Below, piece after piece: positions 43,401-54,825 of a stretch of DNA of 64,000 nucleotides. The notes beneath the pieces were generated by a model, which saw only the letters and a list, made by a program, of their open reading frames with translations, did no database searches and had not been told where the DNA came from. This stretch comes from Dipodascopsis uninucleata var. uninucleata (taxonomy: Eukaryota > Ascomycota > Lipomycetes > Lipomycetales > Lipomycetaceae). The position numbers were made by a program, and so were the translations under genes. The stretch covers positions 496,001-560,000 of the forward strand of contig JAJLTO010000004.1 of assembly GCA_030568195.1 (NCBI GenBank), read 5' to 3'. How positions within the stretch are numbered: position 1 is the first letter of the stretch; each line of letters begins with the position of its first letter.

Positions 43401-43910
43401 ATGGCGTTTGCATTCTCAGATAGTCTCAAAAGTGTGAACTTATCCCACAATAATCTCGATATAGAAGCGTTTGCTATCCCTATTACGTTGCAGTCTTTAC
43501 AAGAATTCAATGTCTCCTGTAATTCGATCGTATCATTGGATATGCTCATAAAAAATTATGATCTTCCAAGGCTGACTAAACTTAACCTTTCTTTCAACAG
43601 GATAGCAAATGTGCCAAATAGTTTAGTAAAGAAGTTCCCTATGCTAGAGGAGCTAAATCTGCATGAAAATAAAGTCACGGAGATCTCAGCATCATCGTTT
43701 AAAGGATTAGAAAAGATCGACCTTTCGAACAATTCAATAGGATATCTTCCTCCAGATCTGGCAAAGATTAAAACCATAGTCGAGCTTAAGGTCCAAGGTA
43801 ACATATTCAAGACACCTCGTTGGCAGGTAGTTGAGAAAGGCACTGATGCAATTTTGGACTGGCTACGACTGCGTATTCCTGAAGAGGATATTGATAAACA
43901 AATATTGTGA
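40476..43910 (+). CDS. Leucine-rich-repeat protein, LRRC40-like
   Basis: 1144 aa from the first in-frame ATG (the frame is open a little further upstream without an ATG). About 1-530 is Ser/Arg-rich and low-complexity, with a poly-Ala run near residue 172. A first block of leucine-rich repeats spans about 545-850 (DLSSLGLTEFPLEVYEI, LKVLDLNHNILRKLP, ITSLDLSSNKL, LIDLNLQANKL). The LRRC40-like cap ALESLKWEGNKFGERKLAAM follows. A charged linker comes next, then a second repeat block from about 955 (LTELHMQRNNFSTVP, LTKLNLSFNRIANVP, LEELNLHENKVTEI). The end ILDWLRLRIPEEDI is typical of LRRC40 relatives, which are poorly characterised. No kinase or membrane segment is seen. Confidence 0.88.
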   Translation: MATVTPTGNSSRPQSRLPVLTTSKARPTPLSEHIQTPNSQERRCRLTESAIKGKLDLGSIDKKKSGTNLRSKLSAAAQDNRSKSHSRSVSLSTLNAGPIDHSIRVADFGIPERTREPVSSLRSSIPAKSSPGQIGNWSQSPRVLKPYPENKTTDLAPRTHTNVLAKLRASAAAAAAAGKADKDKDIHHPSRLKPLGTPPKSSALSPSTSASSPTASVASPRSRQGSRIPSALSLRVDSTTFDRRASLQSREVLRSTRPLSMAVRSPAPTRRDDTRKSCAIDSASRVSNERSDLSTAPPVASRRIRPASVISTGLSVSTSRIRPPSTPSTPPTPSIASMAIPSSIKGDVQASSVVKVSRGKTSNIQSSSRPASRIVTRSMSSLSSSSDADKTIRPANRSTNRLPDRTTQTQSRLARASSTVSTLKKPTSRANNSSRMSTTTSALSNRTESSMSSTRSRPVTRSQARALIDKQEYRTSSSLEGNVQTSLRKPRPDFIKDRRKSVATFPIAVADASRDHFGCNTDHLYTYERKELSNSILKRIKSSKNNNQLDLSSLGLTEFPLEVYEILQDDSQINIEKITAADNAISLIDDDFAREFPQLKVLDLNHNILRKLPLTFDSFYHITSLDLSSNKLTNTGLKPVFSLTTLIDLNLQANKLDGELPADISNLTALEKLDLSANEFISISGESLVPLGRLKRLNLKSNRLRSFPFEAIERSSIYELNLSYNRLSGSLISINRMSRFANLKVLKASHNMIKIISDFAIILPSLEYLNLDSNCIVSLGMFLLCTPSLISLQIARNMIPTLPDGLDELKNLRTLDVSMNALTKLDPKIGFMEALESLKWEGNKFGERKLAAMSIVQVKKQLRERYEQEQKAKKLSSKRDIKQKLDEDSMQYDENEKVADSSGSEVSLTDLQISRRMKRVRVKPMVLDLSGREYSVIPDYIREQYASGNYMSYSGEGLTELHMQRNNFSTVPREIMAFAFSDSLKSVNLSHNNLDIEAFAIPITLQSLQEFNVSCNSIVSLDMLIKNYDLPRLTKLNLSFNRIANVPNSLVKKFPMLEELNLHENKVTEISASSFKGLEKIDLSNNSIGYLPPDLAKIKTIVELKVQGNIFKTPRWQVVEKGTDAILDWLRLRIPEEDIDKQIL

Positions 43911-45688
43911 AAGAACTGCAAATTTTCATAGCGCGATTCAACTTAACTATACTATTAATTAAGATGAGATTGTCGCTGCGGATTCCAGAAAATTAGCACA
44001 ATGGTGATCTGGGTGTCCGGGTATATTTCTAAAATAGTTAGTTCAAAGGATCGGAACGACAGCTACTTAATCTCATTCAGAGCCAGTAATATTATATCGA
44101 TACCTTTTTTTCCTTTGTACTGCTTACGCTGCTTTTATATTTTGCAATTTGTTTTTTCGGGGGTTAAGATTTTAGTGTTATCAAATAATAAAGGTCAAAG
44201 ATACAAAATCTCTCGTAGATCGTTCAAGTGCTTCCTTTACAGTTCTCAGGAGAGATCATCATCTAAAAATCATTTTACTTCCTTTGAATCTGCTTTGAAT
44301 GTTTCAACTACTAAAGTAATAGGTTGCGACATCTGAATGTAAAAAAATCTTTTTCAGAAACCGTACGCTGATTTTATATTGAGAGCTATCGTGAAAATGT
44401 TTATGCGCAGATTGCAAAGATAACATTACTATTAAAGCCTAATTCATATAAAGATTTCAGGGGTTGTATATAGACAAAAGTTTAAAATCCAACCATCTGT
44501 CTCCGACATCCCACAATTCCATAAAAAACCAACTATATTAGACGAGTCAATGCACCTTTAAATTACGGAAGAGCTTTCATTCATTTGAAATATTACGTTA
44601 CATAAGTATATGGATACATATAGATGCACTTTTTTAGCTTTTTAGACTATTCAAAAATTTGTGAGTTATGCTCTTAGTGTCATTCAATGACAAAAGGAAT
44701 TTTCTGCATAAAAATTTCCGGCATACGAGCTATTAGATATCTTTGATGCGAACGAATTCTTTATCCACATAAACTTTGTGGTTCTCATGTACATGTGTAT
44801 ATTTGGTGATATAAGTTGGTAGAGAACTTTGTTGTGATGAATGGCTCCAGGTTAATTCGAAGAGCCAAAATAGATCAATCAATAGGATAACAGACTTTTT
44901 TTACAGATCAGATAAAATGAGCACTGTTGAAAAGCATTGATATTATTTCTTCTGCCGAGATATCAGAGTAGACTTCCAACTGAGTTCCAACTCCCTCAGC
45001 TCTAAAAATAAGCAGAACAATCTATGTGACTATTTAGTATAAGCAGTCCCTCCTGATTAAATATACATAGCGAACGACTTTCTAGGTGCATATCAAATCA
45101 AACATCAATAAATAATATAATTATATACATGCTTGCATCAATACGTGCTAACTATCTTATTAAGCAAGCACAACATAAGAGAAAACAATTCCCGAGAATT
45201 TATAAATATTGCTCAAGACACTAGGAATCAGATCAAAAAACTAAGCACAAAAAAAAGCGACGGTTAAAAATCAGGAGCACTTATGTTCGTAGTTAAACGG
45301 AAAATAGAGATATTACTGGAAAAAGAACACATCCTCATGAATAATCCAAGCTATCTTCTTTATGTTGTATCATCATTAGAAGTCGTGATGAGCTCTTAAA
45401 ACGAGATATGTTGTCAAAAACGAAAAACAAAGAGCTTTTCTTTATTATTAACACAGGAGCCAACGAAAAGAATAAAACAATAAGAGTCATGATATATTTA
45501 TTTTATCGAAAAGGACGAACAAATAGAAAACAAATTAAGTGCAGACAAATTAATGAAATTAAGATGTAACAAAGAAGAAAAACATAACAGTAGATTAAAA
45601 AGATGTTCCTTTCCAATATATACATATCTAATATCTCATTAGTGTTTCTCGTATACGGTCCCTATAATATCATAAATATCACTATCAT
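43911..45688. other. Gene-free convergent region between LRR and RER1 genes
   Basis: Nothing supported. One 111-codon frame near 44,001 lacks any recognisable domain and lies directly behind the LRR stop, so it is more likely 3' flank. The region is A/T-rich throughout. Confidence 0.4.
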
Positions 45689-46778
45689 TTATCTTCGAGA
45701 ATATCGCATCTTTCCAAGGTCAAAAGGTAAGTATCTATACTTAACCATATGTTGAATTTGACGACGCATGGTGATAGTGAATAGAATGCAGAAATATATT
45801 AGCAGAATGGGCCAGAATACTAAAGAAAATAGTTAGTTAAATAGTACACTATTGGTAAAGAGCACCGTCAAATAAGACATACCGGGCACATTGAAGATTG
45901 AGAACCAAGTGCAAACAAAAGCAATGGCAGTAGCTCTTGTGGCTGAATGCCAGAATTTAAATTCAGGTAATCTTCGGATAAAAGGCCTGAATTCCTCGTC
46001 CTGTCTGGTTGGAAGGTCACCTCCAATACCTTCTTCCGACTCTCTTTCTTTCATGTCCTGCTCGAGTGACGGATCAAACTTAGGCTGAAGGAACGCCAAA
46101 AAGAGATTCAACAAGTATATCGCAAGAGAATAGCAGATAATATACCATCCTTGCGAGAGAACTACTCGCAGCATGAATATGAGAAGCAAAGTGCAGAGTC
46201 CAACCCATCTATAAAATACGAAAGGTGTCGACTGGTCTAAGTAAAATTGATAGCGCTAGAAACAAAGTATCGAATTAGCATTTGGTATCTTCATATGTGA
46301 CCTAAATTCGTGGGAAGATATTTTCAATGATTAAACCATAAGGAGAAAATTCAACATATACAAGAAAGCCATACTCGATCCATCATCATCTTAAGAAATA
46401 TCGCTATCATCAGCGAGGCAAGCTTCCTACTATCACAATCGTCATCCATCATCCATCCACGCTTTATAACCACATCATTCAATTTCCATCTACTTCAAGT
46501 AATACAAAGTTATCAAATAAAGAATTTGTATAATTAGACTGCTGTTCAATTCATTGCGCTTGAAATTGTCTGCAGGACCCCAGAAGGTCTCGAGTATACG
46601 CCATCTCACGACTATTTTTGCACCTCTTCCTTCCAAAGCATAATCACATCAACCATTTGAGTACTTATCAATGGCTCCGATGATATCAATCAGTTTCAAA
46701 ACTACTCACCTGAGCTAATAATGTAGTTTGTGAAGCAACATTTGAAAACGCTGACGCTGGCTGTTCCGATGCATCCAT
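45689..46778 (-). CDS. RER1: Rer1, Golgi-to-ER retrieval receptor
   Basis: Rer1 returns escaped ER membrane proteins (and unassembled subunits) from the cis-Golgi in COPI vesicles. Exons 46778-46710, 46255-45883 and 45819-45689 join in phase to 190 aa (yeast Rer1 is 188). The conserved sequence runs [17 protein letters not shown], then four membrane segments, [18 protein letters not shown], the ER/Golgi loop with [34 protein letters not shown] and the C-terminal [19 protein letters not shown]. Introns have GTGAGT and GTATGT donors. The first exon is a short 23-codon cytosolic N-terminus. Confidence 0.96.
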
Positions 46779-48384
46779 CTTCACCACTTCCAAATCTCTC
46801 AAAAAATTATCTAAAATTAAACAAGCTTTACACGTCTCAATCCACGACTATTCAAAGTAGTCCGTCTGTAGCTGCTTGGTAATGTATTCCAAATTGATAA
46901 TCAATTTGCCTTCTGCTTCTTTCTGGTCTATTACTACTGTCAATCTCTCTATTGTGTGTCTGCACAGTCTGTCTTAAGATGATATGTCGCAATAATACTA
47001 AAATCTAGCAGATGCCTCTCTATACAAGGGCGTTTTTCTTGGACAGCAGATAACCATAGTCGCAGGGTAACACATATATAGGTTTAGGTTATAATGTCAC
47101 ATGATAAATAATATATTGTCTTGACAACGGAGATGCATGGAGGAACATAAACAAGTCATTAGTTTTGTTAGTTTTGTGAATATGACAGGCTCGCCGGTCT
47201 GTAAAAAGCACAATGCTATATCAATGTATCACATCGCCGTAGACATGTCAAGATACAGTTGTTTAGAAGTGTGAGGAAATTAATTGACCTTTGCAGTATT
47301 CAGATAATTTATTAAGTGTATTGTGTGCTTAGGCAGAAAGTAAAATATACCGAAGTAAATTTAAATTTACATTGTTTATATTGTGTTCATATATATCCAG
47401 TATGTTATCTCACATCTTCCACCAAATACTATTGGATATTATTATGAGCAAGCTAAAGGGTTTTCTCGCAAAACACGAATAAAAAATGCACTCAAAATAG
47501 GCTTATTTAATTCAAAGAATGTAGTGTAGAAGCTATGGCATTTAATGTTCTATTTGAACTCGATTTCCCGTAAGCTGTAGTAGATCAACAATAAAAGGGT
47601 TATATTATATACGTGAGTTCGTCCCTTGAAAATTTATCAGACGAAAATATATAGATTATATCCGCAGTTAAGGGTCCAAATATCAGAAGCAAATAAAGAC
47701 ATAAATAGAAATGTAAATAGAGATGTAAGCCTAATAACATAGAAGAAAGTACAATAAAATCCATATATAGATATAGATATAGAAAAACCTATCAAGAGAA
47801 TGTCCAGATGTTATGAAAGACTAGAATGGAAAAGAAATAAAAGAACGACGAGATTTAAAAACACACAAAAGCATCCAACAATAAAATTTCGACATATATA
47901 AAAACTGAGAATAACTCACATGTCAGTATGTCCTCAAGATATCCATACAAATATGTATCAGTTACATCTACTTGAATAAAACCTGTGCTTGCTCGCCAAA
48001 TTTGTCTCTTCCAATATCCTCCAACCTCAAATGCATAAATGCTATAGTTCCAACACATAATTTTCAGGCCATCCAGGCGCTAGAAGCTTAAAGCCAGAAA
48101 ACGGAAGTCACAAAAATTTACGTGCATAATATAGATGAATTTTCGAGAAAAAATACACTTGAAACTGTATCTTCTGAATTTAATAGTATCAATCACTCCT
48201 ATGTATAGCATTGACTGATGTACACATAACATATTTTCCAAAAAGAAAAAAGTAAAAGTAAAATTCTTTAGAAAGAAGACTGATAAAACGTCAGAATGAA
48301 TGAATCGAATATGAATGTATCCGATAAGTAAAAATTATGTTAATCTAAAAATAAACCTCTGATATCCTGTCTTACTGCTCTAGG
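46779..48384. other. Gene-free region between RER1 and SIP5
   Basis: No supported gene. A 67-codon minus-strand frame at 47,855-48,058 has some protein-like composition but no joining exons. The RER1 promoter should lie at the left side and the SIP5 3' flank at the right. Short TATAGA repeats occur near 47,765-47,780. Confidence 0.4.
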
Positions 48385-50565
48385 CTAGACAGTTGGTAGC
48401 ATGTTGCTCTCTTCACTGGTTGTATCTTCAATTTTGACTTCTGAAATACGTCCCTTTCCTTTGTCATCACTAGGATTCATTGAATCATGTTTTGATTCCA
48501 TAATGACATCCTTTCCCGCAGATGCCGGTTTACTACTATCTACCATTAATGTTCCAGTAAGACTTCCGTAATTAAATGCATTAGTAGCATTACTTGGGGT
48601 AGAAAGACTACTCGAGCTACTAGACGCAGTTAAAACTTCAGAATGACCACCATGATAAGAACGCTTTTGTAATTCTGATCCTGCAGAGCTACCAGCAGAT
48701 GCCAGAGACGCACTTGAGTTGGACGCGCCTTCCAATTCTGAGTTAGAATAAGGGGTTGTCTGAAACGTAGATCCTTCTTCGGATAACGAGCCTCCTTGAT
48801 GGTCTCTTTCTGCAGTCTCATCAATAGAATCATAGCGTACAGCAGATACTGAGACTTCACAGCTATCGTCGCTGTTAATTGCAGCTGGGTTGCCGCTAGC
48901 ATCGAGAAGAGTACAATCCGCAGCATTATCCACACTTGTAGAATTGGTCGCATTATCAGCGTTTACACCATTTACTTGATCAGATTGCGTAGATTGTTCA
49001 TTTACTTGCCGTTGGTTTGTCTGCTGTTGCTGCTGTTGTTGTTGCGGTTGCGGTTGTTGCTGTTGACTCCGCACATGTCGAGCTTCATCCTCTAACAAAG
49101 AAATTCTGATAGCCTCCATCACCATCATCTCCTCCAGATCTACAATACGGCGTGATCGTCTAGACGGACTGGAAGATGCATCGATAGAAGAAGTCCTGTC
49201 TAAGAAGCGACTGCTGGTACGTTCGGGAACTACTGAAGGAGGGCTCGTTTCAGACGAACCCGATCGATGACCAGAACCATTAAAAATGTCTAATCCAGAG
49301 GATCTAGGAATCAGTCTAGAACGAGATAATCGACCTGATCTTCGACTCGAATGCTCCCGGTCAGAAGAATCGAACATGAAAGCAGTCGTGTGCAGTGCAG
49401 TTGCCGCAGCTGCACGTCTAGCAGCATGTGCATTAGCATTAGCAAGCTTGATAGCCCAATCAGGCCTGATTCTATCCGTAGTGACGACCTCTGGAGAGGT
49501 AGCCGGTAGCACTCGTCGTCTTGTTGAGCTCTGAGTCGAACTGGGTGCAGATCCCTGGCTTGAAAGAGAAACTGCACTAGCACCAGTAGAAGTATGACGC
49601 GAAAGACTTGCTCGAATAGAAGAACCAGTAAAAGACGAAGAAATGCCACTGCGGAACGGTGGAGGAGTATATGTAACACCGAAATCAGTCTCAGTGCAAT
49701 AAGGACAGCATGCCGGTTCCGAAACATACTCTACTGCACCGAAAGGAGAGTGTGTGCGGTTGTCATTAGTGCTGCCGCTGTGAGGCTGCTCTGGAACGTG
49801 AGGATCAGGCCGCTTTATCTGAACAAAGCACTCACTGCAAATAGGCTGATCACAGCAACGAGTAGAATTTAAATAGGGAGGATAATACAGAAAGCAGATA
49901 GGACACTCGATAGCACCTCTATATAGCATGATTTCTTGGGCACTTTTATCTGAAGATGTCGAGGAGGCAGTGTTGGTTCTCGACCGCATCCTAGGCTTAT
50001 CCTGTACGGGAGACGTGGTAGATTCCACATTAGAGTGTGATCTTGCTCGTTGCATAGGCTTTGACGACGTATCGGCTATATGTAGTTGACCCTGAGGTTT
50101 ATCGGTGGACTCTTCCTTTGGAATAGACTGACCATGTACGCCAGCAAGTAGCTGAGTGTCGGTCCAGCCTTCTTCATAGTCTTCAAGACCCTTAAAGAAA
50201 GGAGCTAACCTTCGCTCAATCATCAGTTGCTTAACAACTCTAGTCTTAAAATCCTGAGGACCACTATAGACACCTTGTGGGACGAGATATCCACCGTCGA
50301 CATGATCTTCTAGATTGAAAGCGTGCCGTATTGTGGATCGGGTGACAGCACCAATACCGCCGCCACTGCTGCCGCCACTATTGGTACCGGAAGAGCCATC
50401 GTGTCCAGAATGTAGTCTATAGGAATACGAATGCGATCTCAAGCGGCGAGGAGTCGATTCCGATAAATCCGACGCAGACGAACTTCGACGCCCGCTGCCT
50501 ATACTTGACCCTATTGAGCCACTCGGATCAGAATTATCGCGCTCTCTTGCTACAGTGTTACCCAT
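48385..50565 (-). CDS. SIP5: Sip5-family RING-like protein
   Basis: Yeast Sip5 binds Snf1 kinase and the Reg1/Glc7 phosphatase; its biochemical role is unsettled. One exon gives 726 aa. The N-terminus MGNTVARE has an N-myristoylation-type Gly2. A conserved block (about 90-160) includes DGGYLVPQGVYSG and the APFFKGLEDYEEGWTD motif. A RING-like Cys cluster spans about 219-300 (ECPICFLYYPPYLNSTRCCD, QPICSECFVQIKRPDPH, later CCPYCTETDFGVTYTPP). RPDWAIKLANANAHAARR and the LEEMMVMEAIRISLLEDE helix follow, all as in Sip5. The C-terminal third is Ser-rich and contains a poly-Gln run (49,018-49,065). It is longer than the yeast protein (489 aa), mainly in disordered parts. Confidence 0.93.
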   Translation of the reverse strand: MGNTVARERDNSDPSGSIGSSIGSGRRSSSASDLSESTPRRLRSHSYSYRLHSGHDGSSGTNSGGSSGGGIGAVTRSTIRHAFNLEDHVDGGYLVPQGVYSGPQDFKTRVVKQLMIERRLAPFFKGLEDYEEGWTDTQLLAGVHGQSIPKEESTDKPQGQLHIADTSSKPMQRARSHSNVESTTSPVQDKPRMRSRTNTASSTSSDKSAQEIMLYRGAIECPICFLYYPPYLNSTRCCDQPICSECFVQIKRPDPHVPEQPHSGSTNDNRTHSPFGAVEYVSEPACCPYCTETDFGVTYTPPPFRSGISSSFTGSSIRASLSRHTSTGASAVSLSSQGSAPSSTQSSTRRRVLPATSPEVVTTDRIRPDWAIKLANANAHAARRAAAATALHTTAFMFDSSDREHSSRRSGRLSRSRLIPRSSGLDIFNGSGHRSGSSETSPPSVVPERTSSRFLDRTSSIDASSSPSRRSRRIVDLEEMMVMEAIRISLLEDEARHVRSQQQQPQPQQQQQQQQTNQRQVNEQSTQSDQVNGVNADNATNSTSVDNAADCTLLDASGNPAAINSDDSCEVSVSAVRYDSIDETAERDHQGGSLSEEGSTFQTTPYSNSELEGASNSSASLASAGSSAGSELQKRSYHGGHSEVLTASSSSSSLSTPSNATNAFNYGSLTGTLMVDSSKPASAGKDVIMESKHDSMNPSDDKGKGRISEVKIEDTTSEESNMLPTV

Positions 50566-53500
50566 GATTAGATCAAATCAAGCGGCGATTTTGTGTTGTG
50601 AATGTGACAGGTGGTCGAGAGGACAACAGTCCTGTATTGCTTGCTTTATAGCAGATAAAATTTGCCTTTAGAAAGCTGTAGGAAGTTGATACTGTTTGCT
50701 GACGATGCGTATAGTCTTGTTAAGCTAATTGCTGTTGTACATGCGTTAAAATAAATTCCCCATGCACATATAGAGGCTATTTACACATAGATAGGCCGAC
50801 GTGTATACATTCACGAACATTCATATACATTCATACAAGCATATATATATATAAACAGTCGGTCTGTGAACGATGATTTAGCTGTGTAAGCAGAAATGCT
50901 GGAAAGAAAAAAGGACTTTGATCTTCGATTGCAGATGCTGACCACTGTGCTATGTAATAGGATATGTACTAGAACCGCGGCTATCAGGATAAATATAAGA
51001 ATACTGTCACGACAGGATACAGCTTAGGAGCTCAAGTAAGAGCAGCTACTATCTGAAGTGATATTTTTTTACTATGAAAAGGTGAAGCCGACTAAAAAGA
51101 GGCTATTCCTTTTTTTTTTGGACACTGTTGTATAGTATAAGTTGCTTGGAAAGATGGGAAGTAAAAGCAAAAACGATTGTAAAAGTGGAAATTGGAATCA
51201 TTCAATATCCGGGAAAGTTGTGAGGAAAATTTAGGAGTTAACTTTCTTGGGGACTAAAAAACGAAATTTACAGACGGGTCGAAAACAGTTTTTGTACTTA
51301 ATTAATATTAATATTATTATTTTTATTCTTAATACTGCAAGTGAAAGGAGCAGCTCACTAACAAACTTGGGTTTTAAGCAAGAATAGATTTTAGCAAATG
51401 CAAATCACATCGTACCATGGCGAAGCAAACTTGGGTCAGGAGGAATTTATAGAATTCAGCACCATGAGTCAAAGGTACCCACCATAAGTATATTCTAAGT
51501 AATGTGGAGAACTAAGATTACTTCAGCCAGCACTCATCTCCTGTTACTTGGGTCCAGCAAGCGTTCTTTAGTTTTCCATCGTGGCTACACTACGGGTATG
51601 AGCTGCAGTCTCACTGATTTTTCAGTTAAGTAAAATAGGCTCGACCTTTCTGACCTACAAATTCATCCGGTGGACCCGAGAGGTTGGCTATGTACCGAGG
51701 CGTAGATGGCCGTATAAAGAAAGAATGTAGGTCTGTGTCTATATGTATGCATCATGGATGACCTTCAAATATGTATATATATATCCCACATCACAGTACT
51801 GTGAGTGTATGTATCTCTCTACGTTGTTATTTAGCAAATGAATACACCTTATACATGTGTCCGAATATGAATATGGATATGCGTGCGTAGTAAGTCTCTC
51901 CCCAAGCAGGTGAGTTGTACGGCCATACAAGTCGCGTAGACATCCTACACAGACTGGGTGGTGCCTGCGAGGGTCTGTCAGTCAGTGTAGTGTACAGGTA
52001 ACCTAGGAGGGCGAAGCACGGTGAGGGGAACGAAATGCTCAACGCACTTGGCGCACATGAGTGCGGGTCACAGAACTATTCTATGATATACGCTGGTGTC
52101 ATAGCACAGCCAGCAACCGAAATACTCTGTCGTGTGTCATGCGGACGGCGTTTGCACGAGTAGCGAGGAACCGAGCCTATAATCTATCTGTTGCCTAATG
52201 AGATGTGCAATGGAACCTGCAACTCTAGCAAGTCTCACTCGCAAATGTCGCACATATGGTCGACGCGTGCTTTTGTTTTTACGCTTATGGCTGAAAGTGC
52301 TATGCTGTGACATATATCTGCTTCCTATTGCGGCTCTTTACCGGAACAGAAGAGGAAAGCGAGGACGGGGTATAGGTTTTAAGGCGCTTGCTGCAGTGGT
52401 CAGGGTGGATTTAGACGGCCATAAACAAGTAATGGTAACTAACAGCAAGCCGGCAACAGTACCTATCTGAGGGTAAGCTAAATTAGTTATCAATTAGCAG
52501 TAATACGGCACACGCCCCCGACACTAGTAGCCAAAATACTAGTATAGTATCCCACAGTAACAACACAGAGTAGCAGAATCAGAATCACCCAGGTCTGACA
52601 CTTGTAGTTACTCGGTGCCAGGACATTTTGTGTGAGGTCGTCACCGCCGTTACTTTCTGATCGACTACATAAATTTGTTTTGACTCAACTGTAAATTTGT
52701 GTGTCGACGGCAGATTTATAACCAGGGCGTTGTGAATATGCTTTCGACGGTAAGCCTCAAGAACATAGAGCGCGTTCTGTCAGTCTGACTATAGCGTCCG
52801 TTCTTTCGTTATATTTAACGTCACACAATTCGTTTCACACTTACGAGTACACATTTACGTAAGAGCGCAGATTACCGAGCATTCGAGTCTCGCATATGTA
52901 ATGAGTGACGGGATAGGGTGACAGGATAAAACATCTAATGGTGACTCCAACTTCACGATTGCATTATTAAGTCCTGTTTTGGTCGGTATCAGAGCTTACC
53001 AGTCCGGCTATCGCAAGTATTCTACACGATGCAAGAGAGCATCTTATTGGATCCAGTGCATAGTAGAGATAGGCACCCACCGTGCCCCACCGGGTCGAAG
53101 GCCCGCTTTCCTAGTTCTGGCACCTGCGGCGCTTATAAATATCTGTACCCCGCTATGCTAGTGTTTTGAGTCTCTTTCTAAATAGCATAAGAGGCACTTG
53201 TCTGTTTGCCTATTGGCAACTGGTGCCTAGTTGAGGAGGTGCTCGTCTACTCTCCGCATTTCTGTCCACTGAAAGGTCGCCTCGAAATATGTCGAGTTGT
53301 TTTGTAACTTGCCCTGTTCTGCAATGTAATTCCGGCTTCCGCAGCACCCTGTTTCTCCTAGTGCTATCTATAGCTGCGGAATCCCTGTCGGAATCCCCAA
53401 AACCTCACATTCACAGCCCCATCTAAATCTTCCTTACACGGTAGCCACGCGACCTTTCGAATACCATCATTTTGTGGTTATCGGCATCATCTATTCCTCT

Positions 53501-54825
53501 CCCCTATCCTGCATCCTCAATACATTCGTGGTGGGTTAGGTTCCGCCTTAGGTTTATGTATTTTTCCGGTAGTACGAGCTGCACCGGTCTCAAGAGCCCG
53601 GCAGCGTGCGATGCCGCTGACGTTTTTGGAAAGCGTACCAGCAGCAGATCACGCAAACACAAAACTACACACTTAAAATATTATTAATATCTTATGCTAT
53701 CATAGCAGCAGTTTTGCGTTGTTGCTGACTAAGCGAACTAGTTCTGTTTCGGTTCGGCTCGAAGACCAGCTTGAAACATAGCGTGGACGTATCAGCACTC
53801 CTACGGACCCTCAAGCAGTGGTTGATTTCCTCTGGCCGCCAGATAACCTAGATGCGTGCGTGTTCTTCTATCCTTCCGGAGAATGCTAGCGCAGTGGTCT
53901 GTGTACAAACCAGAATTTATTGGCAGCTGTATTGCGGCACTTCGAATTGGCATCTGACTGCGAAACCAGTTTTCATAGAGCCACGTGACACATTTAGAGT
54001 ATTGATTAGTAAGTAAATGAATTAGTGATTATATAATATATAGCTGGTATCTGGAGAGCAAAGCATGTATGTGTTTATGGTTTATGTGTTGTTTTCATCT
54101 GTATCAATGTGCTGATCTGCAGATCTAGGTTGGGACTATTATGGGTGTAATATTTCTCAGGCATCCTAGCAAGCTGTTAGAAGGAAGTATGAATATAGAG
54201 TCCAAGCTCCGTGGTTTAAGCACCATAAGTACACATCTGTACTATATTTCAGATACTATATGACGACAGTAAAAATAAAAAGCGGCATTAGCTCAAGATT
54301 TCAGTAATATTTTATTTACGCTTAACTAAAGACGTCGTATATCATCAAAAAGTGACAGAAATTTGTGCTTTCGAAGTGATCCATAGCACATAACAGCATA
54401 TAAGAAGAACCAGGCAATATACGTTTACAAACCACCTGCTTTCAGCTGTAGTATAAGATAAAACGAATAACGCTAGAACAAGTCGTTTATTTTGCGTTCA
54501 TATCTGTCATTCTTGTGAATATAGATACTATAGTGCTGGGTTTATTCAATTTCGTCGTTTGGCCATCTCCTCCGAAACAAATTTCAATTTCACACATATT
54601 TCTTTACTTATACTACTAGTCCGAGATTTTTGAGCTTCTGATACTCTCAACTGCTACTGAACGATCTAAAAGGAACGATACCGGCATCTGATAGCGTGAA
54701 AGGAACGGCAAAGAAACGTCGTTTTAAAACAGTTAAAGTGAATATCTGCCTTTCTTTCCTTCTTTCCGTTTGTTCTCGAAAGACATTCCACTTGGGATCC
54801 GTTCAAAAGCGGTACATATTCACAC
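50566..54825. other. 4.3-kb gene-free divergent region between SIP5 and the Ser-rich gene
   Basis: Neither strand shows a supported gene, splice-linked exons, a tRNA or an rRNA. It contains T/A homopolymers (for example 51,110-51,120), short (TA)n tracts at 50,842-50,853 and 51,773-51,783, and one CACGTG at 53,982-53,987. As both neighbours read away from it, it may hold large promoters, long leaders or non-coding RNA. Confidence 0.4.

Noticed and set aside
44001-44336. 111-codon ATG frame after the LRR gene
   Set aside because: No recognisable domain, biased composition, lies immediately downstream of a stop in a convergent spacer; most likely chance.
47855-48058. 67-codon minus-strand frame with a faint look of a Gid4/Vid24-type segment (VDVTDTYLYGYLED)
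   Set aside because: The likeness is short, hallmark residues are not clear, and no further exons could be joined on either side.
49286-49872. Plus-strand frames inside SIP5
   Set aside because: Antisense shadows of the conserved SIP5 coding frame.
53740-53780. GGTTCGGCTCG string resembling a tRNA B box
   Set aside because: It does not match the B-box consensus and no cloverleaf or A box can be drawn.
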